A DNA stretch of 64,000 bases from Lachnospiraceae bacterium XBB1006. GTDB taxonomy: Bacteria; Bacillota; Clostridia; Lachnospirales; Lachnospiraceae. This document shows, in pieces, positions 44,137 through 53,471 of the stretch (positions within the stretch are counted from its first letter, which is position 1; the number at the start of each line of letters is the position of its first letter). The stretch is from the NCBI GenBank assembly GCA_900115795.1, contig FOXT01000013.1, positions 38,785-102,784 on the forward strand, in the 5' to 3' direction. The notes beneath the pieces were generated by a model. It did no database searches, had not been told where the DNA came from, and saw only the letters and a list, made by a program, of their open reading frames with translations. Both the position numbers and the translations under genes were made by a program.

Positions 44137-45033
44137 ATGGACAGAAAATATGAAAAAATATTGGAAAAGCTGTGGTGCTCGGAGTGTCATGAAGTATTCC
44201 GGCTGATCAGCGAAAAAGAAGAATGCGGCGAAGTGGTAGAGGGCGTGCTTTTATGTGCCAATGGGCACCGCTTTGGTATTCATGGTGGTGTAGCGGATTT
44301 TGGTTCCCAGGAGCAGGAAAGCGGAAATGCCTGGAGCGAATATTTAAAGGACATGGATTATGAGACCATGGAGCAGCAGATTGAGCAAGCAAAGCCTGAG
44401 AAGGAAAAAGAGCAACAGACCATGCTTTTAGAAGCGCTGACAGAGCTGGTTTGCAAGGAGAATCCGGAGACCATCGTGGATATTGCCAGCGGAAGGGGAA
44501 TGTTTTTGGATCACCTGATTCCCGAGCTTGCGGATGAGCAGCTTCCTATTGCCACGGATTTAAGCTTTGAGATTTTGGCCAGAGACCGGATGAAATTTAA
44601 GAAGAAGTATCCGGGCAAATTCGTTTTTTATATGGCGTGTGATGCAACCAATATGCCGGTCCGGGAAGGAAGCGTGGCGGTAACCACTTCCTTTTTTGGC
44701 ATTGCCAATATGTTTGGTTTAGAAGAAAAAGGCGTGAGAGAGGCTGCCAGAGTAACGACAAAGGGCGGAGCGTTGTTTAATGGGATTATGAATATCAAAG
44801 AGGATTCGGAAGGCTACCGGAAGCTGAAGGAATTTATGGTAGAACAAAAGATGCCAAAAGCCGGGGATATCTTTCTGGAAGAGGGGGCAAAACGGATCCA
44901 CGAAAAGTTTTTTGACCAGGTGGAAATGGAAACCATCGTGGAAGATGTGCGGGAACCTGAGGAAAATGTGCTGGACTTGTTGCCTTATCCCGGGGAGTGG
45001 TTTGCGTATCGGATTGCGATTGGAAGGAAATAG
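44137..45033 (+). CDS. SAM-dependent methyltransferase with N-terminal zinc-ribbon-like domain
   Basis: 298 residues. The N-terminal ~60 residues have C-x2-C ... C-x3-H (LWCSECHEVFRLI, LLCANGHRFG), similar to the Trm112/RlmA-type Zn module. A class I methyltransferase follows: IVDIASGRGMFLDHL (motif I, about 117), MACDATNMPVREGSVAVTTS (motif IV region). Substrate unknown; resemblance to rRNA guanine methyltransferases is only structural. ATG 44137 has GGAGG; an earlier ATG at 44110 has none. Confidence 0.8.
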   Translation: MDRKYEKILEKLWCSECHEVFRLISEKEECGEVVEGVLLCANGHRFGIHGGVADFGSQEQESGNAWSEYLKDMDYETMEQQIEQAKPEKEKEQQTMLLEALTELVCKENPETIVDIASGRGMFLDHLIPELADEQLPIATDLSFEILARDRMKFKKKYPGKFVFYMACDATNMPVREGSVAVTTSFFGIANMFGLEEKGVREAARVTTKGGALFNGIMNIKEDSEGYRKLKEFMVEQKMPKAGDIFLEEGAKRIHEKFFDQVEMETIVEDVREPEENVLDLLPYPGEWFAYRIAIGRK

Positions 45034-45036
45034 CTT

Positions 45037-45717
45037 ATGAAATATGAAAATATTACGAGGGCGACGTTTCTGCGTCGCCCCAATCGGTTTATTGCAGAAG
45101 TCATGATAGATGGAAAGCAGGAAACCGTTCATGTGAAAAATACGGGACGCTGTAAGGAGCTGCTGATTCCGGGGTGTGAGGTGTGGTTGACAGAGCCGGG
45201 AACACCGGGGCGAAAAACAAGATATGACTTGGTTGCAGTTCGCAAAAGTACAGGGGTGCTTTTTAACATTGACAGCCAGGCGCCCAATAAGGTGGTAAAG
45301 GAATGGCTGGTGACAAAAGACTATGATGTGGTGATTCCGGAGTATACCTATGGTGCCTCTCGCATTGATTTTTACATGGAAAAAGGCGACGCGCGTTACC
45401 TTATGGAGGTAAAGGGGTGTACCCTGGAAATAGAGGGCATGGGCTATTTTCCGGATGCGCCAACCGAGCGTGGCGTGAAGCATCTTCGGGAGCTTATCAA
45501 GGCAAAAGAGGCAGGATTTCATGCCATGCTTGCCTTTGTCATTCAGATGGATGGGGTTTTGCAGGTGCGCCCCAATATGGATACCCATCCGGAATTTGGA
45601 GACGTTTGGGAGGAGGCCGGGAAGGCAGGCGTTGAGATTTTGTTTTTACCTTGTCATGTGGAACCGGACCGGTTGGAAATTGAAACCTGTATTGAAAAAG
45701 GGGCCTTGCCCGGATGA
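45037..45717 (+). CDS. sfsA: SfsA family nuclease
   Basis: 226 residues. Typical GRCKELLIPGCEVWL, RKTRYDLVAVRK, RIDFYMEKGDARYLMEVKGCTLE (nuclease-like D...E-x-K active site) and FPDAPTERGVKHLREL motifs. First described as sugar fermentation stimulation protein A; the fold is that of a DNA/RNA nuclease. Starts 3 bases after the methyltransferase stop. Confidence 0.95.
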   Translation: MKYENITRATFLRRPNRFIAEVMIDGKQETVHVKNTGRCKELLIPGCEVWLTEPGTPGRKTRYDLVAVRKSTGVLFNIDSQAPNKVVKEWLVTKDYDVVIPEYTYGASRIDFYMEKGDARYLMEVKGCTLEIEGMGYFPDAPTERGVKHLRELIKAKEAGFHAMLAFVIQMDGVLQVRPNMDTHPEFGDVWEEAGKAGVEILFLPCHVEPDRLEIETCIEKGALPG

Positions 45718-45743
45718 ATGAATCATCTGGTGCGATGGCCCCT
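45699..45743. terminator. Terminator between convergent sfsA and M13 peptidase genes
   Basis: Outer stem AGGGGCC / GGCCCCT with inner stem CGGATGA / TCATCTG, followed by CTGATTTT. Overlaps the sfsA stop. Confidence 0.7.
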
Positions 45744-45749
45744 CTGATT

Positions 45750-48125
45750 TTACCAAACTAATACACGATCTTCCGGTGCCAGATACATTCCGTCACCTTT
45801 TTTGATGTCATATTGTTTATGGAATTCTTCAAATTGCTGTAACACGGCATTGACTCTCAAATAATCCGAAGGATGTTCATCCTGGAATAACATTTGTGCA
45901 GAAGCCGGTGTTGTAATGGAGCACCACATATCGGCTGCTGCGCGGAAGAATTTGTCATAGTCAAAATCCGGTTTGGTGGAAGCATAGGTTAATGCTGCTT
46001 TAATTCCACCCATGTCCGCTACAATCTCACCTTGTTTTAAGGTTCCGTTACACTTCGAACCATCGAACATGGTCATGTTGTTGAAATAAGAAACTAATTT
46101 CTTGGATTTGTTTTTAAAGGCAGTTTTATCTTTTGCAGTCCACCAATCTGCAACGTTTCCGTCTTTGTCATACTGAGAACCGTTGATGTCAAATGCGTGG
46201 GACATTTCGTGTCCGATTACATAGCCGATTTTTCCAAGCTTCTCTTCCTCAGACATGTTAATGTTGTAAATGTCACCGTTCAAAATGCCGGCGATGATAT
46301 TTACGGAGTTATCCGTTGGGTTGTAGTATGCATTGACTTCATCTACCTGCTCAATACTCCAGGTACTCTTGTCAACCGATTTGTTAATGCATTGCTTCAT
46401 CTGTTTCAGTGCAAAATCATTAATGGCAAGACGAGCCTGCAAATAGGTTCCGCCTTGTTCTTTGGACTTAAAGGTTAATTTACTATAGTCAGTCCAGCGG
46501 TCCGGATATACGGCATTGACACGAATGGCATTGAGTTTTTCCAACGCCTTTTCTTTGGTTGCATCGGACATCCAGTCCTCGTTTTTGATGATGGTACGAT
46601 AAGACTCACGGATGTGTTCGCAAAGTGCGGTAATATCTTTTTTTACTTCTGCAGAAGAATACTTCTGGATGTACATTTTTGCAACACAGGTGCCTAACAT
46701 GGAACGGCATGCGGAAATAGCATATAAGTCATCCGGGTCGCTTTCGGTAGCACCGACAACCTGATTGTAGATGTCCTGATATTTACGGAATGCCTGCTCA
46801 TCAACACGTGTGATATAGCTGGTAACCATGGTTGCAAGAATATAGGATTTCATCTCGGCCAGGTTTTTCTCGGTATATAGGGTATTTAATTTTTTCAACC
46901 ACGTTGGCTCCTGGATATTAAAGGTTTTGGAAGCAGACATGCCTTCCACTTCCAAAAGTTTTGCCAGTGGGTAGTTTGGCGATGCCGTTCTGATTTCCTC
47001 TAAGGTGTAGGTGTTTATTAAATCTTTCTTATCAATCTCGTTGTAGGCGGTATTGGAAATGATAGAAGGTGCAAGCTTTTTCTCAAATGCTTCACGCTGT
47101 GCAAGAATTTCCTTTACCTGTTTATCGGTGTATCCGAATCTTCCAAGCATATAAGAAGCCTGGGCACCATAGTAGGAGGCGAGCATATCGCCGTATGCAG
47201 TACGTTTGCTATACTCATCGGAATCTCCTAAGGTAAGGTTGGTGCTGTAAATCTGTACCGTGTATTTGGAAGAATCACTTGGATCAATGCCAACGCCTTC
47301 GGCAGATAAACCAACCCCTAAATTCTGGCCTTCGTCGGAAAGGAAGAAAGCTGTCAAGTCATCAATGGTCTTTACTGCTTCGAGTTTATCCACTACCGGC
47401 TGAATTTCTGTAAGACCGGTTTTGTTTCGGGTTTCCCAATCCATGTAAAGATTATAGAAATTACGAACAAGATCCGCATCGTGTCCTTTTATGGAGGTGT
47501 CCGTTATTAAGGTACGTCTGGATTTTTCCACATCATAAGAAACCTGTGCTAAGGTACCTTCGGAGGTATGGGTTGGATCTAGTTTTAAGGAATTTAACTT
47601 GTCGTAATTGGCTGCGGTATAAAAGTCATCTTTTAATTCCGGTTTATATCCCTTTTGAACAGCATTTCCAACGCTTGGATTCAGCCAAGGCTTTTCGGTT
47701 TTTAACCGGTCGGCAATGTCATCGTCTGCACTTGGGCGTTTTTGAATGCTTACGTTAAAGGATTTTTTGAATATACGGCTCCAACTACCCTTTGCTTTGG
47801 TGCTAACCTTGATGGTTACGGTTGTTTTTCCTACATTCTGTGCCTTTAAGGTTACAGTTTTGTTTCCTGCTTTGGTGGTAAGGAAAGAGGATTTGGCTGC
47901 TTTAAGAATTTTTTTGTTCTTAATAGCAATGTTAACCTTCTGTCCTTTTTGCAGGTTTTTGAGAGAAACCTTGCCGGTTTCACCCAGTGTGATTTGTTTG
48001 GTTACAGTGACGGTTGGCTTTTTTACCTTCGTAGCTGCATTGGTAGATAGCGCCGGTCCTGAAACCAACCCCATTACCAGCGTCAATGCCAGTAGCAGGG
48101 CGCTGAATTTTTTGAATTGTTTCAT
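45750..48125 (-). CDS. Secreted M13 family metallopeptidase
   Basis: 791 residues. Signal peptide (KQFKKFSALLLALTLVMGLV, cleavage near TNAAT). A ~95-residue Ig-like domain comes first (VTVTKQITLGETGKVSLKNL). The neprilysin/PepO-type M13 N-domain follows, then the catalytic C-domain. GHEMSHAFD (HExxH, about 638-642) and the downstream EIVADMGGIKAAL segment supply the three zinc ligands, and NAYYNPTDNS precedes it. An extracellular oligopeptidase. The start at 48125 has GAGGAG on this strand. The Ig-like module at the N-terminus is not typical of PepO. Confidence 0.93.
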   Translation of the reverse strand: MKQFKKFSALLLALTLVMGLVSGPALSTNAATKVKKPTVTVTKQITLGETGKVSLKNLQKGQKVNIAIKNKKILKAAKSSFLTTKAGNKTVTLKAQNVGKTTVTIKVSTKAKGSWSRIFKKSFNVSIQKRPSADDDIADRLKTEKPWLNPSVGNAVQKGYKPELKDDFYTAANYDKLNSLKLDPTHTSEGTLAQVSYDVEKSRRTLITDTSIKGHDADLVRNFYNLYMDWETRNKTGLTEIQPVVDKLEAVKTIDDLTAFFLSDEGQNLGVGLSAEGVGIDPSDSSKYTVQIYSTNLTLGDSDEYSKRTAYGDMLASYYGAQASYMLGRFGYTDKQVKEILAQREAFEKKLAPSIISNTAYNEIDKKDLINTYTLEEIRTASPNYPLAKLLEVEGMSASKTFNIQEPTWLKKLNTLYTEKNLAEMKSYILATMVTSYITRVDEQAFRKYQDIYNQVVGATESDPDDLYAISACRSMLGTCVAKMYIQKYSSAEVKKDITALCEHIRESYRTIIKNEDWMSDATKEKALEKLNAIRVNAVYPDRWTDYSKLTFKSKEQGGTYLQARLAINDFALKQMKQCINKSVDKSTWSIEQVDEVNAYYNPTDNSVNIIAGILNGDIYNINMSEEEKLGKIGYVIGHEMSHAFDINGSQYDKDGNVADWWTAKDKTAFKNKSKKLVSYFNNMTMFDGSKCNGTLKQGEIVADMGGIKAALTYASTKPDFDYDKFFRAAADMWCSITTPASAQMLFQDEHPSDYLRVNAVLQQFEEFHKQYDIKKGDGMYLAPEDRVLVW

Positions 48126-48394
48126 AAGATACTCCTCTCTTTGTTTATTTGTAAAACATTTCCATACTATTGTATCACAATTCACAAAAGAAACACAAGA
48201 AAAATAAGTAGAAAGAATAATCTGCAAGTTGGTGCAATGATTGCGGAAATGTTGATTGTTTGTTAGAATGACTCTGTCGATAGTAATGGACCAAAAATTT
48301 TTTTAATTTAGCGAACCATTCGGAAGGTTAGGACAATATAGAGGTGTAAGGGCAAAAGGCCCCAATCTTAATCGCGACTAAGAGGGAAAGATAC

Positions 48395-48919
48395 ATGACG
48401 ATTCAGGAATTAGAAAATTGTATGGAACAGTTTGGAGACAGTCTTTATTCATTTTGCAGAAAGCTTTGCATGGATCAAGAGCAGGCAGAAGAGTTATATC
48501 AGGATGTTTGGGTAAAAGCGTTGACGGATATGCCGCGAATTCGTGCAGAGGATAACGTAAAAAGCTATCTGTTAAGTATTGCTGTTGGAATATGGAAAAA
48601 TAGAAAAAAGAAATATGCTGTCCGGCAGCGGATTGCACCGGCGGTAGCAATAACGGAGGAAATGACGGAAGTGCTTTCTGACAATCGAGATGCTACGGTG
48701 GAGGAGATTCTTTTGAAAGAAAGGAAACAGGCAGTTCTTGAGGCTGTGAATGGTCTTGAGGATACCTACCGGATACCTGTTCTTCTCTTTTATATGGAAG
48801 AGCAATCCGTAAAAGAAATCGCCCATGCACTCCATCTTCCTTACGGAACGGTTAAGCGGAGATTGTGGGTGGCGAGAAACAAATTGTCGAATGAACTGGA
48901 GGGCTACATAGATGAGTAA
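48395..48919 (+). CDS. ECF-type RNA polymerase sigma factor
   Basis: 174 residues. Sigma region 2 (about 10-75: AEELYQDVWVKALT, VKSYLLSIAVGIWKNRKKK) and region 4 (about 110-168: LEDTYRIPVLLFYMEEQSVKEIAHALHLPYGTVKRRLWVARNKL). Overlaps the next gene, a predicted membrane anti-sigma or co-regulated protein, by 8 bases. GAGGG ribosome binding site. Target regulon not visible here. Confidence 0.95.
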   Translation: MTIQELENCMEQFGDSLYSFCRKLCMDQEQAEELYQDVWVKALTDMPRIRAEDNVKSYLLSIAVGIWKNRKKKYAVRQRIAPAVAITEEMTEVLSDNRDATVEEILLKERKQAVLEAVNGLEDTYRIPVLLFYMEEQSVKEIAHALHLPYGTVKRRLWVARNKLSNELEGYIDE

Positions 48920-50069
48920 GATAGATGAGTTATTACAAGAGACCTTAAAGGAAAAAGATACACCATCAGCCGAACTGAATCGTCGTGTTTTGGAAAAAGC
49001 ACGAATGGAGGAAAGAAATATGGCATTAAGAAAGAAAAAAATGGTGGCAGCAGCGGCAGTGATGGCAGGAATTATAATTACCGGAGGAACCGGTTACGCG
49101 GCCTACCGCTATATGACAGCGGGACAGACGGCAGAGTATTTAGGAAGTAAGGAGCTATCCACATATTTCAAAGAGAGCGACGTGGTTGCATCAAAAAAGG
49201 ATGGAAACTACCGGTTTCGTTATTTGGGAAATGCCAGCGCAAAGTTGAAGGAATCTTTTTTAGAAGAGAAGGATAAAAAGACAACGTACGTGGCAATGGC
49301 AATCGACCGGTTGGATGGAAAGCCGATGACACAGGAAGAGACGTTTGTGGCTTCCCCGCTGATTCAGGGACTGAATCCGATTGATTATAATGTGTATACC
49401 ATGGGAGGAGGTGCGGTCTGTAAAATTAAGGATGGAGTGCTTTATATGATTATGAGTGTTAATAATATTGAGATGTTTGCGGATCGAGATGTTTATCTTG
49501 CCATTACCAAAGGCGTGGACTATGCAGATGGATATCAGTACAAAGAGGAGACCGGTGAAATTTCGGAAAATGAGTCGTTTGATGGAATCAACGTGCTGTT
49601 TACGATGAGGCTTGATGAATCCAAAGCGGACAAAGCTGCGCAGGATGCTTTTTTACAGAAATTTGCAAAACAGAAGGAAGAAGTGGAAACAGAAGAAGTG
49701 TTTCAGGTTGGTGACAAGGATTTGCAGGCACTTGTGAACACGCTCTATGGGAAAACAGAGTTGACGTCGGAACAGGTTGAAAAAATTGCGAAATGTGGTA
49801 CACCAATGGATTCGTATAAGGTGAAACCGGATAAAGACGGAAACTACCAAATCAAGACAGAGAATTCTTACGGTTCAAGTGGCGGAAGTTATGCCAAAGA
49901 GATTTTTGACGTAGGTAAGCCAAGAATGCAATATTACATGTACATTGAAGATGAGAACGCATTGATTTTGGTATACGATTTGCGCAATAAAAATGATGTG
50001 CTGCAGGAAAAATACTACAAGTACACAGTAGAACAGGCAAAGGATGCGTTTGCAGCCTTGCAACCGTAA
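48912..50069 (+). CDS. Membrane-bound anti-sigma-like protein
   Basis: 385 residues. A cytoplasmic N-terminal ~40 residues (MSKIDELLQETLKEKDTPSAELNRRVLEKARMEE, broken here by its helix end) precedes one membrane helix (about 45-65). Then comes a ~320-residue extracytoplasmic domain without a recognised family, with Gly- and Tyr-rich beta sequence. Overlap with the sigma factor gene and this topology are those of single-pass anti-sigma factors, but no ZAS zinc motif is seen. It is likely to hold or release the sigma factor. Confidence 0.72.
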   Translation: MSKIDELLQETLKEKDTPSAELNRRVLEKARMEERNMALRKKKMVAAAAVMAGIIITGGTGYAAYRYMTAGQTAEYLGSKELSTYFKESDVVASKKDGNYRFRYLGNASAKLKESFLEEKDKKTTYVAMAIDRLDGKPMTQEETFVASPLIQGLNPIDYNVYTMGGGAVCKIKDGVLYMIMSVNNIEMFADRDVYLAITKGVDYADGYQYKEETGEISENESFDGINVLFTMRLDESKADKAAQDAFLQKFAKQKEEVETEEVFQVGDKDLQALVNTLYGKTELTSEQVEKIAKCGTPMDSYKVKPDKDGNYQIKTENSYGSSGGSYAKEIFDVGKPRMQYYMYIEDENALILVYDLRNKNDVLQEKYYKYTVEQAKDAFAALQP

Positions 50070-50080
50070 ATGATAAAAAA

Positions 50081-50114
50081 CAGGTCGACATTCTGAGATT
50101 GTCGACCTGTTTTT
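50081..50114. terminator. Terminator after sigma/anti-sigma operon
   Basis: Perfect 10-bp stem CAGGTCGACA / TGTCGACCTG followed by TTTTT; also placed to serve the convergent SGNH gene. Confidence 0.92.
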
Positions 50115-50130
50115 GCGTAAAGTGATGGGC

Positions 50131-51015
50131 TTACCATTTTTTTACAAATTTTAAAAGCTTTTTGTAGACTTTTTTATAAGCAGAGCGTGTCCAGTGAATG
50201 CCATCTCCGCCGGTATAGTTTGCAGCAAGTGAACCGGAGGAATCTCTTAAGTAGGAGGGGGTGTTGAAGTAATGAATTGTCCCCTTTTCTTTGGTTAAGC
50301 GCTTAACCAGTCGATTAAAGCGGTTCACGGTACGGTTTGTGACGGTTGAGCAATTACGGGTTGGTCCGATGCCCATAAGCACAATCTCAATGTTTGGATT
50401 GGCAGATACAAGGCGGGAAATAATCCGTTTATAGGAGCGGATACTTCTGGAAAGTACACGCGTGGATCCATTGCCAACGCAGTCATTGGTTCCAACCATA
50501 ATGTAAACCCGGTCCGGACGATAGGAGATACAATTTCCCAAATCCTTGCTTAGGATTGTAGAAACCCGACGGCTTACGGCCGCATAGGATTTTTCGCCGT
50601 GTTGCAGGCAATGATATACGTCAAATCCACTGGCTACGGAGTCTCCGAGAATGGCGATTCGTTTCGCTTTCTTACGTGTTTTCTTGTAGACAGCTTTGGA
50701 AAATGCACCTTTGGATTCACCGATGGCGCGAACTTTGTAGTAATATCCTTTGCATGCCTTTGCAGACGTATCTTTTGCGTGGGTTGTGCGGACAGTAGCC
50801 AGCTTGTGATAGCCGTTGCTTTTCTTGGTGGAACGGAAAATCTCGTAGCTGGTGGCATGTGAAACGCCTTTCCAACGGATTACGTTTGTGCCATTGGAAT
50901 AAGCAAAAACATGTGTGATGGTTGGTTGTGCTACGGCATTTTTCTTCGCAAAAACTCTGGTTTGTGTAAGCACAAGTAAAAGAACAAGTGTCGATAGAAT
51001 AATCCTCTTTTTCAT
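50131..51015 (-). CDS. Secreted SGNH/GDSL hydrolase with FN3-like domain
   Basis: 294 residues. Signal peptide (KKRIILSTLVLLLVLTQTRV, cleavage near FAKK). An FN3-like unit follows (about 30-115: TSYEIFRSTKKSNGYHKLAT, YYYKVRAIGES). The SGNH hydrolase shows block I ILGDSVASG (Ser about 125), block III VGTNDC and block V DGIHWT (Asp and His). Probably a surface or secreted esterase (deacetylase or lipase). Start at 51015 supported by GGAGG on this strand. Confidence 0.9.
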   Translation of the reverse strand: MKKRIILSTLVLLLVLTQTRVFAKKNAVAQPTITHVFAYSNGTNVIRWKGVSHATSYEIFRSTKKSNGYHKLATVRTTHAKDTSAKACKGYYYKVRAIGESKGAFSKAVYKKTRKKAKRIAILGDSVASGFDVYHCLQHGEKSYAAVSRRVSTILSKDLGNCISYRPDRVYIMVGTNDCVGNGSTRVLSRSIRSYKRIISRLVSANPNIEIVLMGIGPTRNCSTVTNRTVNRFNRLVKRLTKEKGTIHYFNTPSYLRDSSGSLAANYTGGDGIHWTRSAYKKVYKKLLKFVKKW

Positions 51016-51155
51016 TCAATAGGCCTCCCCAAGTGTAAAATTCATTACTATATATAGTACCATAATCGATGCCATAGGAAAATAGAAAGTTGAAAAAGAA
51101 GGGAGAGAATGTTAGAATGTAACAAGGTTGCGGGATACGAAAGGAGTTAAGGATT

Positions 51156-51737
51156 TTGCGGGTTTATAATGCAAAAGAGGTTTTAAGAAAGGCATTTTTG
51201 GATGTGCTGGAAGCGTATAACATGGATGACATTACGGTGAAAATGGTGGTAATAGAGTCTGGTGTCAGTAAGCAGACCTTGTATAATCACTATGGTGGAT
51301 TGGTGGATATTTTGGAAGATATTTATAAGAATGAGATTTTCGGGGCAGTAATTGAACGCTATAGTTATCGGGAATGGGTAGAAGGATTTGAAAAGATGTT
51401 GCTTTATTTTCAGAGCCGCAAAAAGGCATTTTTGCATATTTATGATTCCTCCTATCGCAGGGAGTTTCTGAATATGATTCGTAAACATGGGGTTGTTTTG
51501 ATACAGGATGGATTGGATGCACTGAGCAAGGAACGGAATCTGGTACTTGATAAAAAAGATGAAACATTTATGATGAATTACTATTTGCATGTTTTTCTGG
51601 GAATTATTGAATTGTATTTTCAAAGTAATATGGCAGAGGATCCGTCGTATTTGACCAGCCGACTAGATGTGATGATGCGCGATCATATGAAGAATTCTCT
51701 GGATAATATTAAGAAATTATATAGTGGTGAGTTTTAA
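51156..51737 (+). CDS. TetR/AcrR family regulator
   Basis: 193 residues from a TTG start with AAGGAG upstream. Helix-turn-helix at about 25-45 (ITVKMVVIESGVSKQTLYNHYG). The ligand domain resembles the TetR_C type seen in DhaS-like regulators. An inverted repeat TTGTCA-N7-TGACAA lies at 51738-51756, touching its stop codon, and might be its operator. The adjacent adhesin gene is a plausible target. Confidence 0.88.
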   Translation: MRVYNAKEVLRKAFLDVLEAYNMDDITVKMVVIESGVSKQTLYNHYGGLVDILEDIYKNEIFGAVIERYSYREWVEGFEKMLLYFQSRKKAFLHIYDSSYRREFLNMIRKHGVVLIQDGLDALSKERNLVLDKKDETFMMNYYLHVFLGIIELYFQSNMAEDPSYLTSRLDVMMRDHMKNSLDNIKKLYSGEF

Positions 51738-51756
51738 TTGTCAGAAGAATTGACAA
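51738..51756. promoter_or_regulatory. Inverted repeat, possible TetR operator
   Basis: TTGTCA, 7 bases, TGACAA. It includes a TTGACA that could be a -35 box for the adhesin gene, though no clear -10 follows. Confidence 0.4.
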
Positions 51757-51814
51757 AAACGATAAAATGTAAATTGCCTTCGTTTTCCACATTGTTTAAA
51801 ATGAAGCTTGTAGT

Positions 51815-51828
51815 TGCAAGCGCTTGAA
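51815..51828. promoter_or_regulatory. cre-like site upstream of adhesin gene
   Basis: TGCAAGCGCTTGAA matches the Firmicute catabolite-responsive element TGNAAGCGNTNNCA at all fixed positions but one, with a perfect inner palindrome CAAGCGCTTG. About 65 bases before the start codon. Confidence 0.4.
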
Positions 51829-51891
51829 TAGCAATGAGAAATCGGAGGCTTTTTTTAGTTTCCAAATCTTGAAAGAAAGGAACGGATTTTA

Positions 51892-53349
51892 ATGAAAAAA
51901 TTGCAAGAATTTGCTTCTTTTTGCGAGATTATGCTATTGGTGATAATGAATGTACTGGTATGTATCTTTTCTGTGGTGAAGCCTGCAAAAGCATCTGCAC
52001 ACACGGAAACAAATAACTATGTTACGGACATTCATTTTTCGAAGACGGAGGTGACGAATCGGGAGACCGTGAGTGTATCGGTTTCTTTTGGCGATAACCA
52101 TTCGGAAACACCGATTTTTCATGGAGGGGATACGATTGAGATTACCTGGCCGGATTCGGGGGAAGCGTTTTTAAAGGGCTACAAGGCATCGATACCGTTG
52201 TATAACGAAGAGCATATGGAATATGCGCGGGCGGATGTCTTTATGAATAGGACCGTAATTACCTTTTTGGATGCAGTAAATGAGCGAAATGATGTCAATG
52301 GATACGTGGAATTTGAAGCACTTGCTTATGTTGCCACGGATACGGCAAGCTGGGATAAGAAAACAATCGCTGTTACTGCTGGAACATATAGTAGCGAGCT
52401 TACCATTGTGAATCCGGCAAAGCCGGCGGAGGAAGGTACACCGGCATCCGCATTGCCGGACTTTCGGAAACAGGCCGATGGCGCCGGATGGGTATACATG
52501 GAAGACGCGCAGGAGTACTTCGCATTGTTGGATCCTGAAGATGTGGATCATACCAAGTGGGTCCTCTCCTCAAACGAGAACAAAATGCCTTTAGGCGATG
52601 TAACCATAAGGGATACCATCGGCGAAGGGCAAGCATTCGATGCTGTGTACTGCCAAATTTATAGCAACGGAAACGCACATGTCAATTACGCTGGCACATG
52701 GGAGCATGTGTCGACCTCTTTTATGCGGGATTACCCGCAATCATCCATTGCATTGGATGGGCAAGGAACGTTGACATGGCACTTGGATGCATCTGCATCA
52801 AGCGAAACAGCATGGTATTTTCGATATCAATGCGTGATGAAGGACACTTCCCTGATTAGCTATAACAATGTGGCGGAGTTTTCCTGGTTGGATGAAAAAG
52901 GCGGTTATGGAGAAATAAAGAAGTCGGCTTCCTTTGTGGGGCTCTGGTATAAGGGTGGTATTACCGGTAGACTTCATACTTCGGAGAATCCATCGGAACC
53001 GCAACCTACGGATTCTTCGGAGGAACCACCGAAAGAAGAAATGCCAGAAGAACCAAAAAATGTCGTGACACCGACGGATACCGTGGAACAGACAGATACT
53101 ACGGTACCGAGTAGTTCACAAACTTCGGAGGTAGCGGAGGAAGCGGTGCTTACCGAAGAGCAGATACCTAAGGCAAACGTTCCGCCAAGTGAGAAAAAAG
53201 AACGTACGAAGAAACATGAGAAAAAAAGGGAACCGGAACAGAAGCAGAACCATGCAATTCCATTGACAGGGGATGAACCTGAATTTGTGGCGGGATATCT
53301 GTTTTTGATACTTTTATCTGCTGTGGGGATATATGTTACAAGTAAATAA
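51892..53349 (+). CDS. Cell-wall-anchored surface protein (adhesin-like)
   Basis: 485 residues. A signal peptide ends near AKAS (about 36). Two Ig-like adhesion regions follow (about 45-180 with GDTIEITWPDSGEAF, and about 220-360 with LGDVTIRDTIGEGQAFDAVYC), like the N2/N3 folds of MSCRAMM proteins. A Pro/Glu/Thr-rich stalk spans about 370-450. The sorting signal is IPLTG (about 456) plus a hydrophobic helix and short tail TSK; note Ile in place of Leu in the LPxTG motif and a weak positive tail. Probably sortase-anchored. Ligand unknown. Confidence 0.85.
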   Translation: MKKLQEFASFCEIMLLVIMNVLVCIFSVVKPAKASAHTETNNYVTDIHFSKTEVTNRETVSVSVSFGDNHSETPIFHGGDTIEITWPDSGEAFLKGYKASIPLYNEEHMEYARADVFMNRTVITFLDAVNERNDVNGYVEFEALAYVATDTASWDKKTIAVTAGTYSSELTIVNPAKPAEEGTPASALPDFRKQADGAGWVYMEDAQEYFALLDPEDVDHTKWVLSSNENKMPLGDVTIRDTIGEGQAFDAVYCQIYSNGNAHVNYAGTWEHVSTSFMRDYPQSSIALDGQGTLTWHLDASASSETAWYFRYQCVMKDTSLISYNNVAEFSWLDEKGGYGEIKKSASFVGLWYKGGITGRLHTSENPSEPQPTDSSEEPPKEEMPEEPKNVVTPTDTVEQTDTTVPSSSQTSEVAEEAVLTEEQIPKANVPPSEKKERTKKHEKKREPEQKQNHAIPLTGDEPEFVAGYLFLILLSAVGIYVTSK

Positions 53350-53356
53350 TGAAGAA

Positions 53357-53386
53357 AAAACCGGCGTGCCTGGGCATGCCGGTTTT
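53357..53386 (+). terminator. Terminator after adhesin gene
   Basis: 14-bp stem AAAACCGGCGTGCC / GGCATGCCGGTTTT (one G-T pair), loop of 2-4. Confidence 0.9.
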
Positions 53387-53471
53387 ATGCTGTAGGAAAT
53401 AGGGATTGTAGAGTATCGTGAATTGTGTTATCGTAATTGGAAGGAGCGATGATAAAATGGGGGTATAATTT

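Noticed and set aside
44719-45588. 289-codon minus-strand frame over the methyltransferase and sfsA genes
   Set aside because: Antisense to two well-recognised genes, no family resemblance.
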